Source of the DNA: a virus
DNA: 64,000 nucleotides
Direction: 5' to 3' (one strand)
IMG/VR virus record: IMGVR_UViG_3300013137_000013
Coordinates: 1-64,000 of that record
Of this stretch, positions 53,601-60,467 are shown one piece after another. Position 1 is the first letter of the stretch; every line of letters starts with the position of its first letter. The translations under genes and the position numbers were made by a program. The notes under the pieces were generated by a model. That model worked only from the letters and a program-made list of their open reading frames with translations, did not search any database and had not been told where the DNA came from.

Positions 53601-54140
53601 AAAATATACAAAAAGTATTCTCTTTATCTGCAAGCTGTTCACAGAGATGGGATTCCTGCTAAAATAATCAGAAGAAAACTTCCAATTATTAACAACAAAA
53701 TTAACAGTATACTTAGCACAATTGTAAATTTCAAAATAGAGATGAGCATAACTATAAAGGGGGATATTATAGAAGGTTTTTATTTTAGTCCAGATAAATC
53801 AGATATGCTTCCTCTTGCATTTGCTTCGGGGGCTCAAAAATTTATTTCCAGCGTTGTTATTAAAGATGCTTTACATTATATGAGCAATCTTATAAAACCA
53901 TCACTAAACATCATTGATGAAGGATTTGGAACTCTTGATGATGATTTAATTTCTGGAATTATAATCGTTCTTCAGTATCTTAAAAACAAATACAAAAATG
54001 TGCTTATAATTACCCATAGAAATGAAATCAAAGATAGCGTAAACAATATCATAGAGGTATATAAAACATATGAAAACATTCCCCAGGAAGTTCTTGATGT
54101 AAATGAGCATGCTGGAATTACTCAACTTAATATTTCTTAA
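50670..54140 (+). CDS. sbcDC: Single-chain SbcD-SbcC (Mre11-Rad50 / gp47-gp46) fusion, 1156 aa
   Basis: Residues about 1-340 are an SbcD/Mre11 nuclease: HLSDIH (D8, H10), TGDLNH (D44), LGNHD (N79, H80), then LFHGQLKGARG and FLGDIHEHQAF. Residues about 400-1156 are an SbcC/Rad50 ATPase: Walker A GKNYSGKS at 434-441, long coiled coils with a zinc-hook CPTC (C787, C790), the signature AFASGAQKF near 1050, and Walker B LNIIDEGFGTLDDD near 1080. In T4 the same pair is gp47 and gp46. The complex processes DNA ends and hairpins for recombination-dependent replication. Both parts are normally separate genes; here one uninterrupted frame joins them. Confidence 0.93.
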   Translation: MKIAHLSDIHIRFASRHDEYREVFKRLFDDLKKQKPNRIAITGDLNHLKVNMSPGSIDLTSEFLINLAKIAPVDIILGNHDVNLQQKEQGDTITPIFNVADRFSDLMSESVKKSIKKSFIIGKDNANTVDFSKKGIYFFPDSDFYKISETLVYGVYSCKDDKILTLTKKEPGVKYVALFHGQLKGARGDNGYELVGDDLLNVTTFNNFDVVFLGDIHEHQAFREDESMAYCGSLIQQDYGESINKGYLMWDLEKNSFQRRYILNDYGFAKITISKGELFEERIENIKFSNDKKRTKVYIVWEDYEENYSTEKESQIAKLVKEKFGCDVVKVEFSEIKKLQQENTDVADSRNKETFLQQLADYIKEINPDEDEDVVKEVLQLAETIDKELEISDKVEDVKLWNVDCVEISNIFSFPEKPTIVNFEKLRGSTGIFGKNYSGKSNVVKAIVWGLYQHILGGGNAKKIVNIYTSSNKGYVKIHLTVDGEKYYFKREVITKIDKHGESSNTYPIEYKKLVIDDSGKEKWVSEISDKKSNDRKEIKNIILAAIGTVEDFTKVCLQTQGGKEDYINQDQQPKNDLVNKYLGLEPFRDRYEYGNKNFNDVKKKQKELGDIVSLQSTVLEIENNILKLQKEYDLLVDEREKSEKQKDVLNNKVLELSKNLKQYVQLSKDEIEDESLILSNISALEEQVKDDGTKLQELSDWVSVNFKRELPFDENETIESLSSELTKESSEFTKDKNKYIEVENWIKSNPLRPLANIEGYDLIIQNLNIQIVGLQAKLPTYKGEKCPTCGHVTTQPNPDLYNQCLQDITTQTGLMNNYINAVNKYRDDVAHNNTCDLQNSNLQTLRATLTARKNRKESLTQRIALISQSQDILVYNQTVEDKNKLLNSTRSAIDLKKKFIDKLNTNLEKVRQNTESKSHNASTENEIFNIQEQSKSYKFAAYGLSQDINNKNGDIRVEKNNLENYKSKLDEVKAAEKIYKKYSLYLQAVHRDGIPAKIIRRKLPIINNKINSILSTIVNFKIEMSITIKGDIIEGFYFSPDKSDMLPLAFASGAQKFISSVVIKDALHYMSNLIKPSLNIIDEGFGTLDDDLISGIIIVLQYLKNKYKNVLIITHRNEIKDSVNNIIEVYKTYENIPQEVLDVNEHAGITQLNIS

Positions 54141-54230
54141 TATGCAAAAATAAGGAGTTTTAAAACAAAAGAAAATGCTGAAAAAGCCTTACTTTTGTTC
54201 AAAAAAAGAGTTTATAAAACGGAGCGTAAA

Positions 54231-54270
54231 ACCCACCCACCAGCTTTGCTGTGGGTGGGGAGTTCACTAA
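54231..54270 (+). other. GC-rich hairpin resembling an IS200/IS605 right end
   Basis: CCCACCCACCAGC and GCTGTGGGTGGG pair around a TTT loop with one bulged base, followed by GGGGAGTTCAC. Hairpins of this kind with a GAGTTCAC-like flank occur at right ends of IS200/IS605-family elements. It lies in the 141-base gap between the SbcD-SbcC gene and the 126-residue gene. There is no T-run, so it is not a normal terminator. No transposase is present, so it could be a relic or a structured leader. Confidence 0.45.
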
Positions 54271-54281
54271 AAACTTATAAA

Positions 54282-54662
54282 ATGAATTCAGAACAAAGAA
54301 AAAAATATGACGAGCAAGTTGCCTTAGAATACAAAAGTAGAAAAGAAAAATCTCTAAAAGAAAAGGAAAAGGCCAGGCAGACCCAACAAAAAAAAATGTT
54401 AGAACCAGCCATTAAAAAAAACATAGTTATTTGGATTGACAAATTTAATAATGGAAATGTTTATGAAGGAAGTTTTGGTAAAGAAATTTGCTTTGAAATC
54501 AAAAGAGGGTTGTTATCTTTTTCTTTAAAAATAGTTCATCCAGAATTAAAAACGCCAAGTAAGAACAATGTTTCTACTGAGCTTATTAAATTACAAGAAA
54601 TAGCAAATAAAATTCTTTGGAACAATCCTAAGTTTCTATTAAAATTTAAACCCGTCTCTTAA
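54282..54662 (+). CDS. Hypothetical protein, 126 aa
   Basis: The start at 54282 is chosen because the longer frame from 54195 would run across the GC-rich hairpin. The N-terminal 45 residues are a charged helix rich in Lys, Glu and Gln (KSRKEKSLKEKEKARQTQQK). The rest is a small alpha/beta domain (VIWIDKFNNGNVYEGSFG). The C-terminus overlaps the convergent 249-residue gene by 24 bases. No function is recognised. Confidence 0.55.
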   Translation: MNSEQRKKYDEQVALEYKSRKEKSLKEKEKARQTQQKKMLEPAIKKNIVIWIDKFNNGNVYEGSFGKEICFEIKRGLLSFSLKIVHPELKTPSKNNVSTELIKLQEIANKILWNNPKFLLKFKPVS

Positions 54663-55388
54663 AAATTTATTCCAAGGCTTTTTAAGATACAAATTTCTTC
54701 TTTCTCTTTCTGTCATTGATTTTTCAGCTCCAGTTTCTGGAGCTTTTTCTTCTGGTGCCTCTGGGGTTTCTACATTTTCTGGCGCTTCCGCTGGGATTGG
54801 TCCAGTTGGAGTAACTTTTGACAAATCAATTGGTTCGCCCAACTTTTCTCCCCTACCTTCTCTATCATCTCTTTCGACTTCTGCGTTTGTAATGTCGTAC
54901 TGGTCTGTAATTGTGACAAATCTTCTGTCTCCTTTTTTATATCCTGGGGGATATTCATAAAAGAATTTATCTGTAAACCACATACTTTTAAAACTTTTTG
55001 GGTCAAGGTCAAATAATCTCCAAACGCTTTCAGTTTCTTGACTTCTTGTTCCAGTTTTTTGTGCGGCTCTTTCTGATTGTCCAGCCAGGTGAAAAGCACT
55101 CAATTTAAGCGGAACCCCTGATTTTGTTTTATATGTTCCCAATGTAACGGGAAGAATAATTCTAAATTTTGTAATTGGCATATCAGTACTTTTGTAAGAT
55201 ATGCCTATTGCCCTACCTTCACGAATAGCTTGTTTTAGCATGTTTAAATCGAAACCCTGAACTCTTTGCCAGCTTTTGTCATATGCCTTCGTCAAATCCT
55301 CTCTATTGAAGTCAATGACCTCATCAAGTGGCATTATCCCAGCCAGCTTCATTATTCTACTTTTATATGACTCAGAAAGAAAACCCAT
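54639..55388 (-). CDS. WYL-domain-like protein, 249 aa
   Basis: Residues about 48-165 resemble the WYL/SH3-like fold found in regulators and ligand sensors: LKQAIREGRAIGISYKS, then ITKFRIILPVTLGTY, LKLSAFHLAG and VWRLFDLDPKSFKSM. The N-terminus (LSESYKSRIMKLAGIMPLDE) is a helix like those of phage virion proteins. The C-terminal 80 residues are acidic and proline-rich (disordered). It has no DNA-binding domain. It could sense a nucleotide or other ligand, but the match is by eye. It is on the minus strand between the SbcDC and nuclease genes. Confidence 0.45.
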   Translation of the reverse strand: MGFLSESYKSRIMKLAGIMPLDEVIDFNREDLTKAYDKSWQRVQGFDLNMLKQAIREGRAIGISYKSTDMPITKFRIILPVTLGTYKTKSGVPLKLSAFHLAGQSERAAQKTGTRSQETESVWRLFDLDPKSFKSMWFTDKFFYEYPPGYKKGDRRFVTITDQYDITNAEVERDDREGRGEKLGEPIDLSKVTPTGPIPAEAPENVETPEAPEEKAPETGAEKSMTERERRNLYLKKPWNKFLRDGFKF

Positions 55389-55434
55389 ATGTAATAAATA
55401 TGGAAATAATCTTATTTTTTAGGATTTTTTTTAT

Positions 55435-55442
55435 TATATTTG
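55435..55442 (+). promoter_or_regulatory. Host-like -7 element before the Cas4/AddB-like nuclease gene
   Basis: TATATTTG lies 14 bases before the ATG at 55457 and matches TAnnTTTG exactly. No TTG is found at the right distance upstream, so only the -7 element is supported. Confidence 0.5.
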
Positions 55443-55456
55443 CAAAAAAACGAATT

Positions 55457-56401
55457 ATGACTATAAAAGTAATAGACAAAAAAATAATTAAAGACGACTT
55501 GCACGCTTCCTTGGGACAAGATAGCAACAATACCCATATTAGCTTTAGTGAATTTTCTCTTTATAATGAATGTGGCCAAAAACATTTAATTTTTAAATAT
55601 CTCGCTCTTGATACTCAAGAGCAATCTATACATTTATTCTTTGGAAATGCTATTCATGAGTCAATCGAGATGGGTGTAAAAAATGGACTTAACAATGAAC
55701 AAAGAGCAAAATATTTTGCGAACAAGTTCAAAAAAGACATGATGGATAACATGCTTCATGATAAGCAATTTGCTGATGTAGAAGATTTTATTGAGCAAGG
55801 AAAGCATATTTTGTTAATACTCGACACAGAAGTTCTTTTAAAGGGTTATCAAATTGTAAGTGTAGAAGACCCCTTATACGAAGTAATATATAAAAAATTC
55901 AGATTCAAGGGATTTATTGACCTTATTGCTTATAATCCAACTACAGGAAGATATTTAATTATTGATTGGAAAACCTCTGGAGAAGAATGGAATGTTGACA
56001 AAAAGAAAAAAGATGACATTTTTCTTTGCCAGATGCGTTTTTACAAGTTTTTCTGGGGCAGAAAGAGCAAAGTACCACTTGATAAAATTGATTGCAAATA
56101 CGTTGTTTTAAATAGGCTTAAAAACAAAAAGAACCCCCAGGGTGGATTTGGAGAAATTCAGATAGTTGATATTAATTCTACTGAAGCAGAGATTTTTGAA
56201 TCATTAGACAGACTTGGCAATACTTTAAAAAACATTCACGTAGAAAAAATCTTTCCCAAAGTTAAATTTACTGGAAACGAAAGATTTAACTGTATGTTTT
56301 GTAAATATAAGGGAGGAATTCACCCCCTCTGCAACTCTAAGTATAATCAATATGTAGAGTTGTTACAGGAACATGAACATAAAAAACTTACTAATATTTA
56401 A
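55457..56401 (+). CDS. PD-(D/E)XK nuclease with four Fe-S-type cysteines (Cas4/AddB-like), 314 aa
   Basis: The start at 55457 follows the -7 element. ISFSEFSLYNECGQKHL with C39, then FGNAIHESIE (H67), KGFIDLI (D155) and LIIDWKTS (D170, K172) form a RecB-type nuclease site. C279, C282 and C292 (CMFCKYKGGIHPLC) complete a four-cysteine set with C39, as in Cas4 and AddB, where a [4Fe-4S] cluster holds the fold together. The protein should cut DNA with 5'-end or end-resection activity. It is followed by two small genes and an SNF2 helicase, so it may act with that helicase. Confidence 0.82.
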   Translation: MTIKVIDKKIIKDDLHASLGQDSNNTHISFSEFSLYNECGQKHLIFKYLALDTQEQSIHLFFGNAIHESIEMGVKNGLNNEQRAKYFANKFKKDMMDNMLHDKQFADVEDFIEQGKHILLILDTEVLLKGYQIVSVEDPLYEVIYKKFRFKGFIDLIAYNPTTGRYLIIDWKTSGEEWNVDKKKKDDIFLCQMRFYKFFWGRKSKVPLDKIDCKYVVLNRLKNKKNPQGGFGEIQIVDINSTEAEIFESLDRLGNTLKNIHVEKIFPKVKFTGNERFNCMFCKYKGGIHPLCNSKYNQYVELLQEHEHKKLTNI

Positions 56402-56417
56402 TATAAAACTTTAGAAT

Positions 56418-56822
56418 ATGGCATATTACAGTAAAGAAGGTGTAAAAAAATACATCAATGAAAACAATGACAAAATTGAAAACAAGGGACATAAATCCAT
56501 AACACCAGTTGAGCATTCATTTATGCAATTAGACGACGAGGAAGATGTTGTGGGATTCTTCTGGATGGACATTAACGAAGAAAGCGGTGACGGTGCAAAG
56601 GTTAAAATGCAAGGAAAAACATTTGTCAGAATTGATTTTAATTTATACACGGACGACAGATTTGCAATAGACCTCTATCAATCTCAGGCAGAAGGCACAA
56701 CTGTTACTCAAGTAATTAAAAACAGAGAGATAGACCAGGAGCGTGCAAAAAAGTCTATAAAAGAGAACAAGGAAGATTTAGAAGATGGCCTTTCTGACAA
56801 ATTACACCACAAAGAAGAATAA
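56418..56822 (+). CDS. Hypothetical protein, 134 aa
   Basis: This is an acidic alpha/beta protein with an aromatic core (VVGFFWMDINEESGDG). The last 35 residues are a charged helix. It starts 16 bases after the nuclease gene and ends 3 bases before the next start, so it is in the same unit as nuclease and helicase. It might be a partner of those, but no known domain is visible. Confidence 0.6.
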   Translation: MAYYSKEGVKKYINENNDKIENKGHKSITPVEHSFMQLDDEEDVVGFFWMDINEESGDGAKVKMQGKTFVRIDFNLYTDDRFAIDLYQSQAEGTTVTQVIKNREIDQERAKKSIKENKEDLEDGLSDKLHHKEE

Positions 56823-56825
56823 AAT

Positions 56826-57161
56826 ATGGAACTAAGCGAACTATACGAACTTACTGCACTTAACGAACTCGATTTACTTTATAAACTCATTGAAATTGCT
56901 GAATCAAACAAAAAAGATGCAGAAAAAATTTTAAGAGGGGAAAAGGCTGCTGGGATTCGCATGCGTGATAGTTTACAGGATGTTAAAACATTATGCGAAA
57001 TTATAAGAGACCAAATACAAATAAGAAAAGGAATGGAGTGGGGACCAAAAAGAGTTTCTGCTTTAGACAAGGCCATCAATGAAGCTCAAAAAAGACAAAT
57101 AAAGGATAAAGAATTAATTGATAAGAAAAAAAGAGAGCGCCTGGCAAGGCTTGCAAGATAA
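56826..57161 (+). CDS. Small helical protein, 111 aa
   Basis: The protein is nearly all helix: ELYELTALNELDLLYKLIE, then RMRDSLQDVKTLCEIIRDQ and a basic tail rich in Arg and Lys. It ends 4 bases before the SNF2 helicase start, so the genes are likely translationally coupled. A helper or histone-like role is possible; nothing shows it. Confidence 0.6.
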   Translation: MELSELYELTALNELDLLYKLIEIAESNKKDAEKILRGEKAAGIRMRDSLQDVKTLCEIIRDQIQIRKGMEWGPKRVSALDKAINEAQKRQIKDKELIDKKKRERLARLAR

Positions 57162-57165
57162 GAAT

Positions 57166-59112
57166 ATGGCAAAACGGACAAAAAAAGAACAAGACAATCA
57201 AGAAGTTAACGTTGTAAAAATAAGAAAGCTTAAAGTTAACTTCGAATTAAGGTATGACTACTTAAAAGTCCTGACTGAATATATAAAAAGACTTCCCAAA
57301 GAGCACAGGTCTTTTAGAAAAGATAGTGTTATAGGAATGGATGGACATCCAAAAGATGAATGGGTGAGAATCGTCAGTGAGGCTAAAATGGGAGAAATTG
57401 TTACATTTTTAATTGATAATAAAATTAAATTTGCTTTTGAAAACATTACTTCTGATGTATTAGATAGGTTTAGAAATGAATACCTTGAAAGGCTAAGAAA
57501 AATATCTGAAGTTTTAAAATTAAAAGCCGAACAATTAGATATTTCTGGGGAAGATTATTCCTTCATGAAAATCCAGCCATATGATTATCAAAAAAAGGCC
57601 ATCAAATTTTTCGAAATAAACGATGGAATTTCAATATTAGGAGACCAACCTGGTGTCGGAAAAACCTGCCCCGCATTTGCTTACGCATCAAAATATAAAT
57701 TAAAAACATTAGTAGTTTGTCCAGCATCATTAAAGCTGATGTGGAGGAAAGAGATATTAAAATTCACCAATGAAAATGCTTTTGTTTATAAATTAAAACC
57801 AAAAAAGAAAAGTAAATTAATAACCCATACAAAGGAAGAGTCTTTATTCCATATTACTAATTACGAAGCAATAGAATCATACATAAAACTTGAATACCAC
57901 CATAAATGTAGTGGTAATATTCTACAAACAAAAGGGGGAATGGGTAAATGCACATGGGAACAAACAGACCTTACCAAACAATACAAAAAGTGTCCCATTT
58001 GCGAAAATACTGGCACTGTTAAATCAAGAATTGTAGATTTAGTTTATTTTAACGATGCTTTTGGACAAGAAATAAATCCAGCAGATTATGATTTAATCAT
58101 TATTGATGAATGTCATAGAATGAAGGAGTTAAAGACAACTTGGACAAAAATTATTCATCGAGCATTTGCTTGTATTCCCAAAAAACTTTTATTATCTGGA
58201 ACTGTTATAAAAAGTCGTCCATTTGAATTTTTCTCCACACTTAATTTTATAATGCCAGAAGAATGGAAAAATTCTCATGAATTCGGTGTAAGATATGGTG
58301 CAGGATATCAAGATAATTTTGGATGGAATTATAATGGTGCATCTAACTTAGAAGAATTATTTACCAGGGTATCCCCCTACTTTTTAAGGAGGCTTAAACG
58401 TGATGTTTTAAAAGAACTTCCTCCAAAAACATATCTTGAAATTCCCCTTGAACTTGATGACAAAGAATATGCAGAATATCAAAAATTAAAAGAAGGGGTC
58501 AAAAAAGAAATAGTTGATGGAAAAGAAGTTGAGAAAAAAGATTCATATTTAACTTCAGTTCATAAGCTTAAAAAATTTCTTGGCAAAATTAAGGTTAAAA
58601 AAGCAAAAGAAATTATAGAAGATATAATTGATGGTGGCGAAAAGGTAGTTGTAATTTCAGATTACCAGGAAATGGCCGAAGAAATTGCTGATATGTTTAA
58701 AGGAATATCGGTTCTTCATACTGGTTCTTTGAGTGATGTTGATAAACAAACTTCGGTTGATAGATTTCAAGAAGAAAAGGAAATTAAAGTTTTTTCTGGA
58801 ATGGTAATTGCCTCTGGGGTTGGAAATACGTTGACGGCTGCCAGTAAACTTATTAAATTGGGATTTTCATGGACTCCTTCAGATGAAGAGCAGGTAGAAG
58901 ACCGAATTCATAGAGCAAGTACCACAGCTGATACAATAGAGATTATAACCTTATATTGCCTGGATACTATTGATGAAGACATCATGGAATTATTGAACGA
59001 AAAGTCATATATCGTTACAAAGGCATTAGACAATAAAGAATATAAAAAACAGAGTACCACCGTAGATGAAAGTATTTTCAAAGACTTATTAAGAAGGATT
59101 CAAGAAAAATAA
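57166..59112 (+). CDS. SNF2-family helicase/ATPase, 648 aa
   Basis: The start at 57166 is chosen because an earlier ATG lies inside the upstream gene. Walker A is GDQPGVGKT at residues 159-167, motif II DECH at 314-317, LLSGT (motif III) near 346, and EDRIHRAS (motif VI) near 579. A four-cysteine insert (C248, C262, C276, C279) could bind zinc; DnaJ-like zinc ribbons in such positions contact DNA. The arrangement is like SMARCAL1/RapA-type SNF2 translocases used in fork repair or reannealing. It comes after a Cas4/AddB-like nuclease and two small proteins. Confidence 0.88.
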   Translation: MAKRTKKEQDNQEVNVVKIRKLKVNFELRYDYLKVLTEYIKRLPKEHRSFRKDSVIGMDGHPKDEWVRIVSEAKMGEIVTFLIDNKIKFAFENITSDVLDRFRNEYLERLRKISEVLKLKAEQLDISGEDYSFMKIQPYDYQKKAIKFFEINDGISILGDQPGVGKTCPAFAYASKYKLKTLVVCPASLKLMWRKEILKFTNENAFVYKLKPKKKSKLITHTKEESLFHITNYEAIESYIKLEYHHKCSGNILQTKGGMGKCTWEQTDLTKQYKKCPICENTGTVKSRIVDLVYFNDAFGQEINPADYDLIIIDECHRMKELKTTWTKIIHRAFACIPKKLLLSGTVIKSRPFEFFSTLNFIMPEEWKNSHEFGVRYGAGYQDNFGWNYNGASNLEELFTRVSPYFLRRLKRDVLKELPPKTYLEIPLELDDKEYAEYQKLKEGVKKEIVDGKEVEKKDSYLTSVHKLKKFLGKIKVKKAKEIIEDIIDGGEKVVVISDYQEMAEEIADMFKGISVLHTGSLSDVDKQTSVDRFQEEKEIKVFSGMVIASGVGNTLTAASKLIKLGFSWTPSDEEQVEDRIHRASTTADTIEIITLYCLDTIDEDIMELLNEKSYIVTKALDNKEYKKQSTTVDESIFKDLLRRIQEK

Positions 59113-59143
59113 TTAGTAAATTAATTTTTTATTTTTTTTTCTA

Positions 59144-59151
59144 TATTTATA
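59144..59151 (+). promoter_or_regulatory. Late promoter box TATTTATA
   Basis: The exact octamer (CTATATTTATAGG) lies 23 bases before the ATG of the 255-residue membrane-associated protein. Confidence 0.62.
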
Positions 59152-59174
59152 GGAAATGTAAAAAAAATATTGCT

Positions 59175-59942
59175 ATGAAAATTAAAAAATCTATCGTAGA
59201 ACAGATAATAAAAGAAGAAGCTGTAAAAGTTAAGAAACTTATTTCTTTAAACGAAGAAAAAAAGGTTATTCTCAAACAGCTCAACGAATTATATGAAGAA
59301 CAACCAGAAGAAGAGCCAGTAATGGAAGAAGATTCAATTTTAAGTTTGATTCCAGACCCAAAAGACCAGCAAATCGCACAACAAGACATTCAACAGGCAC
59401 AGCAAACTGGACAACAAGCCACACCAACTACATTAGAAGAAGAAATGCTAAGTGAAGCTATGGGTGGAGTATTGGGAAAACTTCAAAATTTGTTACTTGG
59501 TAAATTAAAAGCCCAAAACCCAGAAGGTTTTGAACAAGCTGCAGATGCTGTTGGACAGAAATATGCTAACGCATCATATGCAGATATATTCAAAAGTGTT
59601 AAAGCAGCAGCACAGCCTGTAATGGAAGAAGCAGTTGCAACAGGTAAAAAAACAATGACCAAAGATGAGGCTAAATCAACAGTTGAAAAAGTTGCTGGTA
59701 AAGTCGGAAGTGCTTTAGGTATTGCAGCCCCAATCACTTACTTTGCAAGTGCTATGTGGACAGCCGCAACAGGAACAGGTTTCGGAATACCTTCAATACT
59801 TGGCATGGCATCTGGTGGTCTTTTAGCAGCAGCCGTTGTTGCTGGATTAATTTATCTTCTTGCTGTTTATTACAAACAGAAAAAGCAGCAAAAACCTGCA
59901 GCACCAGCAGCTAAAGCACCAGCCGCAGCTCCACAAGCTTAA
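59175..59942 (+). CDS. Virion-type protein with N-terminal segment and membrane helices, 255 aa
   Basis: Residues 1-40 form an amphipathic helix (KSIVEQIIKEEAVKVKKLIS) followed by LNE, the same kind of segment as in the proteins at 2980-3678 and 3744-4835. Two hydrophobic stretches at about residues 182-235 (ITYFASAMWTAATGTGFGIP, then GGLLAAAVVAGLIYLLAVYY) are likely membrane helices. The C-terminus is Lys/Pro/Ala-rich. A late box and the LNE site fit a processed internal virion protein that enters or forms a membrane channel during infection, by inference. Confidence 0.58.
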   Translation: MKIKKSIVEQIIKEEAVKVKKLISLNEEKKVILKQLNELYEEQPEEEPVMEEDSILSLIPDPKDQQIAQQDIQQAQQTGQQATPTTLEEEMLSEAMGGVLGKLQNLLLGKLKAQNPEGFEQAADAVGQKYANASYADIFKSVKAAAQPVMEEAVATGKKTMTKDEAKSTVEKVAGKVGSALGIAAPITYFASAMWTAATGTGFGIPSILGMASGGLLAAAVVAGLIYLLAVYYKQKKQQKPAAPAAKAPAAAPQA

Positions 59943-59964
59943 TTAAATTATAGCAATTATAAAC

Positions 59965-59991
59965 AAAAAAGCCCCGCATTGGGGCTTTTTT
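59965..59991. terminator. Bidirectional rho-independent terminator
   Basis: An 11-bp stem (AAAAAAGCCCC with GGGGCTTTTTT) has the 5-base loop GCATT. It lies between the rightward virion gene and the leftward putative holin gene, so it can serve both. Confidence 0.88.
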
Positions 59992-60317
59992 TATTTCTTA
60001 TCTTCTGGTTTATCTTCAGGTTCCTGAAAGTTATTATTAATACTATGAACTACGCCGTCAATCATGCCATGTACCTCAATCACTTTTTTCTTGAATAAAA
60101 ATCTATACATTAACTCAAAGAAAATTGGATAAATGATAAGAGAAAGTGTAATAAAGCCAAGCGTTTGCTGAGTGATGGAAAAATCAATCTTCATGGCAAC
60201 GGGTGCCATAAAAATGAAAAAATTAACGAAAAATCCCATACCTTTACTAAATAAGGTTTTGAGGGCAATAAGAAAAATTTTTACTATTCTCCAACCGATG
60301 TTTGCCTTTGTTTCCAT
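59991..60317 (-). CDS. Two-helix membrane protein, holin candidate, 108 aa
   Basis: Two hydrophobic segments at about residues 25-46 (GMGFFVNFFIFMAPVAM) and 51-72 (FITLSLIIYPIFFELMY), a basic loop after them and an acidic tail (NFQEPEDKPEDKK) fit a class II holin by size and topology. It lies directly next to the endolysin gene but on the opposite strand, so a shared operon is not available. A holin would permeabilise the inner membrane to release the endolysin. The alternative is a membrane protein of unknown role. Confidence 0.5.
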   Translation of the reverse strand: METKANIGWRIVKIFLIALKTLFSKGMGFFVNFFIFMAPVAMKIDFSITQQTLGFITLSLIIYPIFFELMYRFLFKKKVIEVHGMIDGVVHSINNNFQEPEDKPEDKK

Positions 60318-60443
60318 AATTACGTTTCTTTTGTTTGTTTCTACTAAATAATACGAAAATTAACAAAAAATGTTGCAAATTAATTATCTTTTATTTGGAA
60401 ATATTATTTTTTTTCGTATGGCGAATATTAGAAAAAAAATACC

Positions 60444-60451
60444 TATTTATA
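60444..60451 (+). promoter_or_regulatory. Late promoter box TATTTATA
   Basis: The exact octamer (CCTATTTATAAAG) lies 16 bases before the endolysin ATG. The 150-base divergent gap holds this and nothing else clear. Confidence 0.65.
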
Positions 60452-60467
60452 AAGAAATGTATTTCAT

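Noticed and set aside
54175-54270. A mini reading frame (MLKKPYFCSKKEF...) covering the GC-rich hairpin
   Set aside because: It is very short and its second half is only the hairpin sequence. Codon content is unlike that of neighbours.
55328-55456. A 43-residue N-terminal extension of the PD-(D/E)XK nuclease
   Set aside because: It runs antisense to the start of the 249-residue gene and across the TATATTTG element. The ATG at 55457 fits the promoter and the family.
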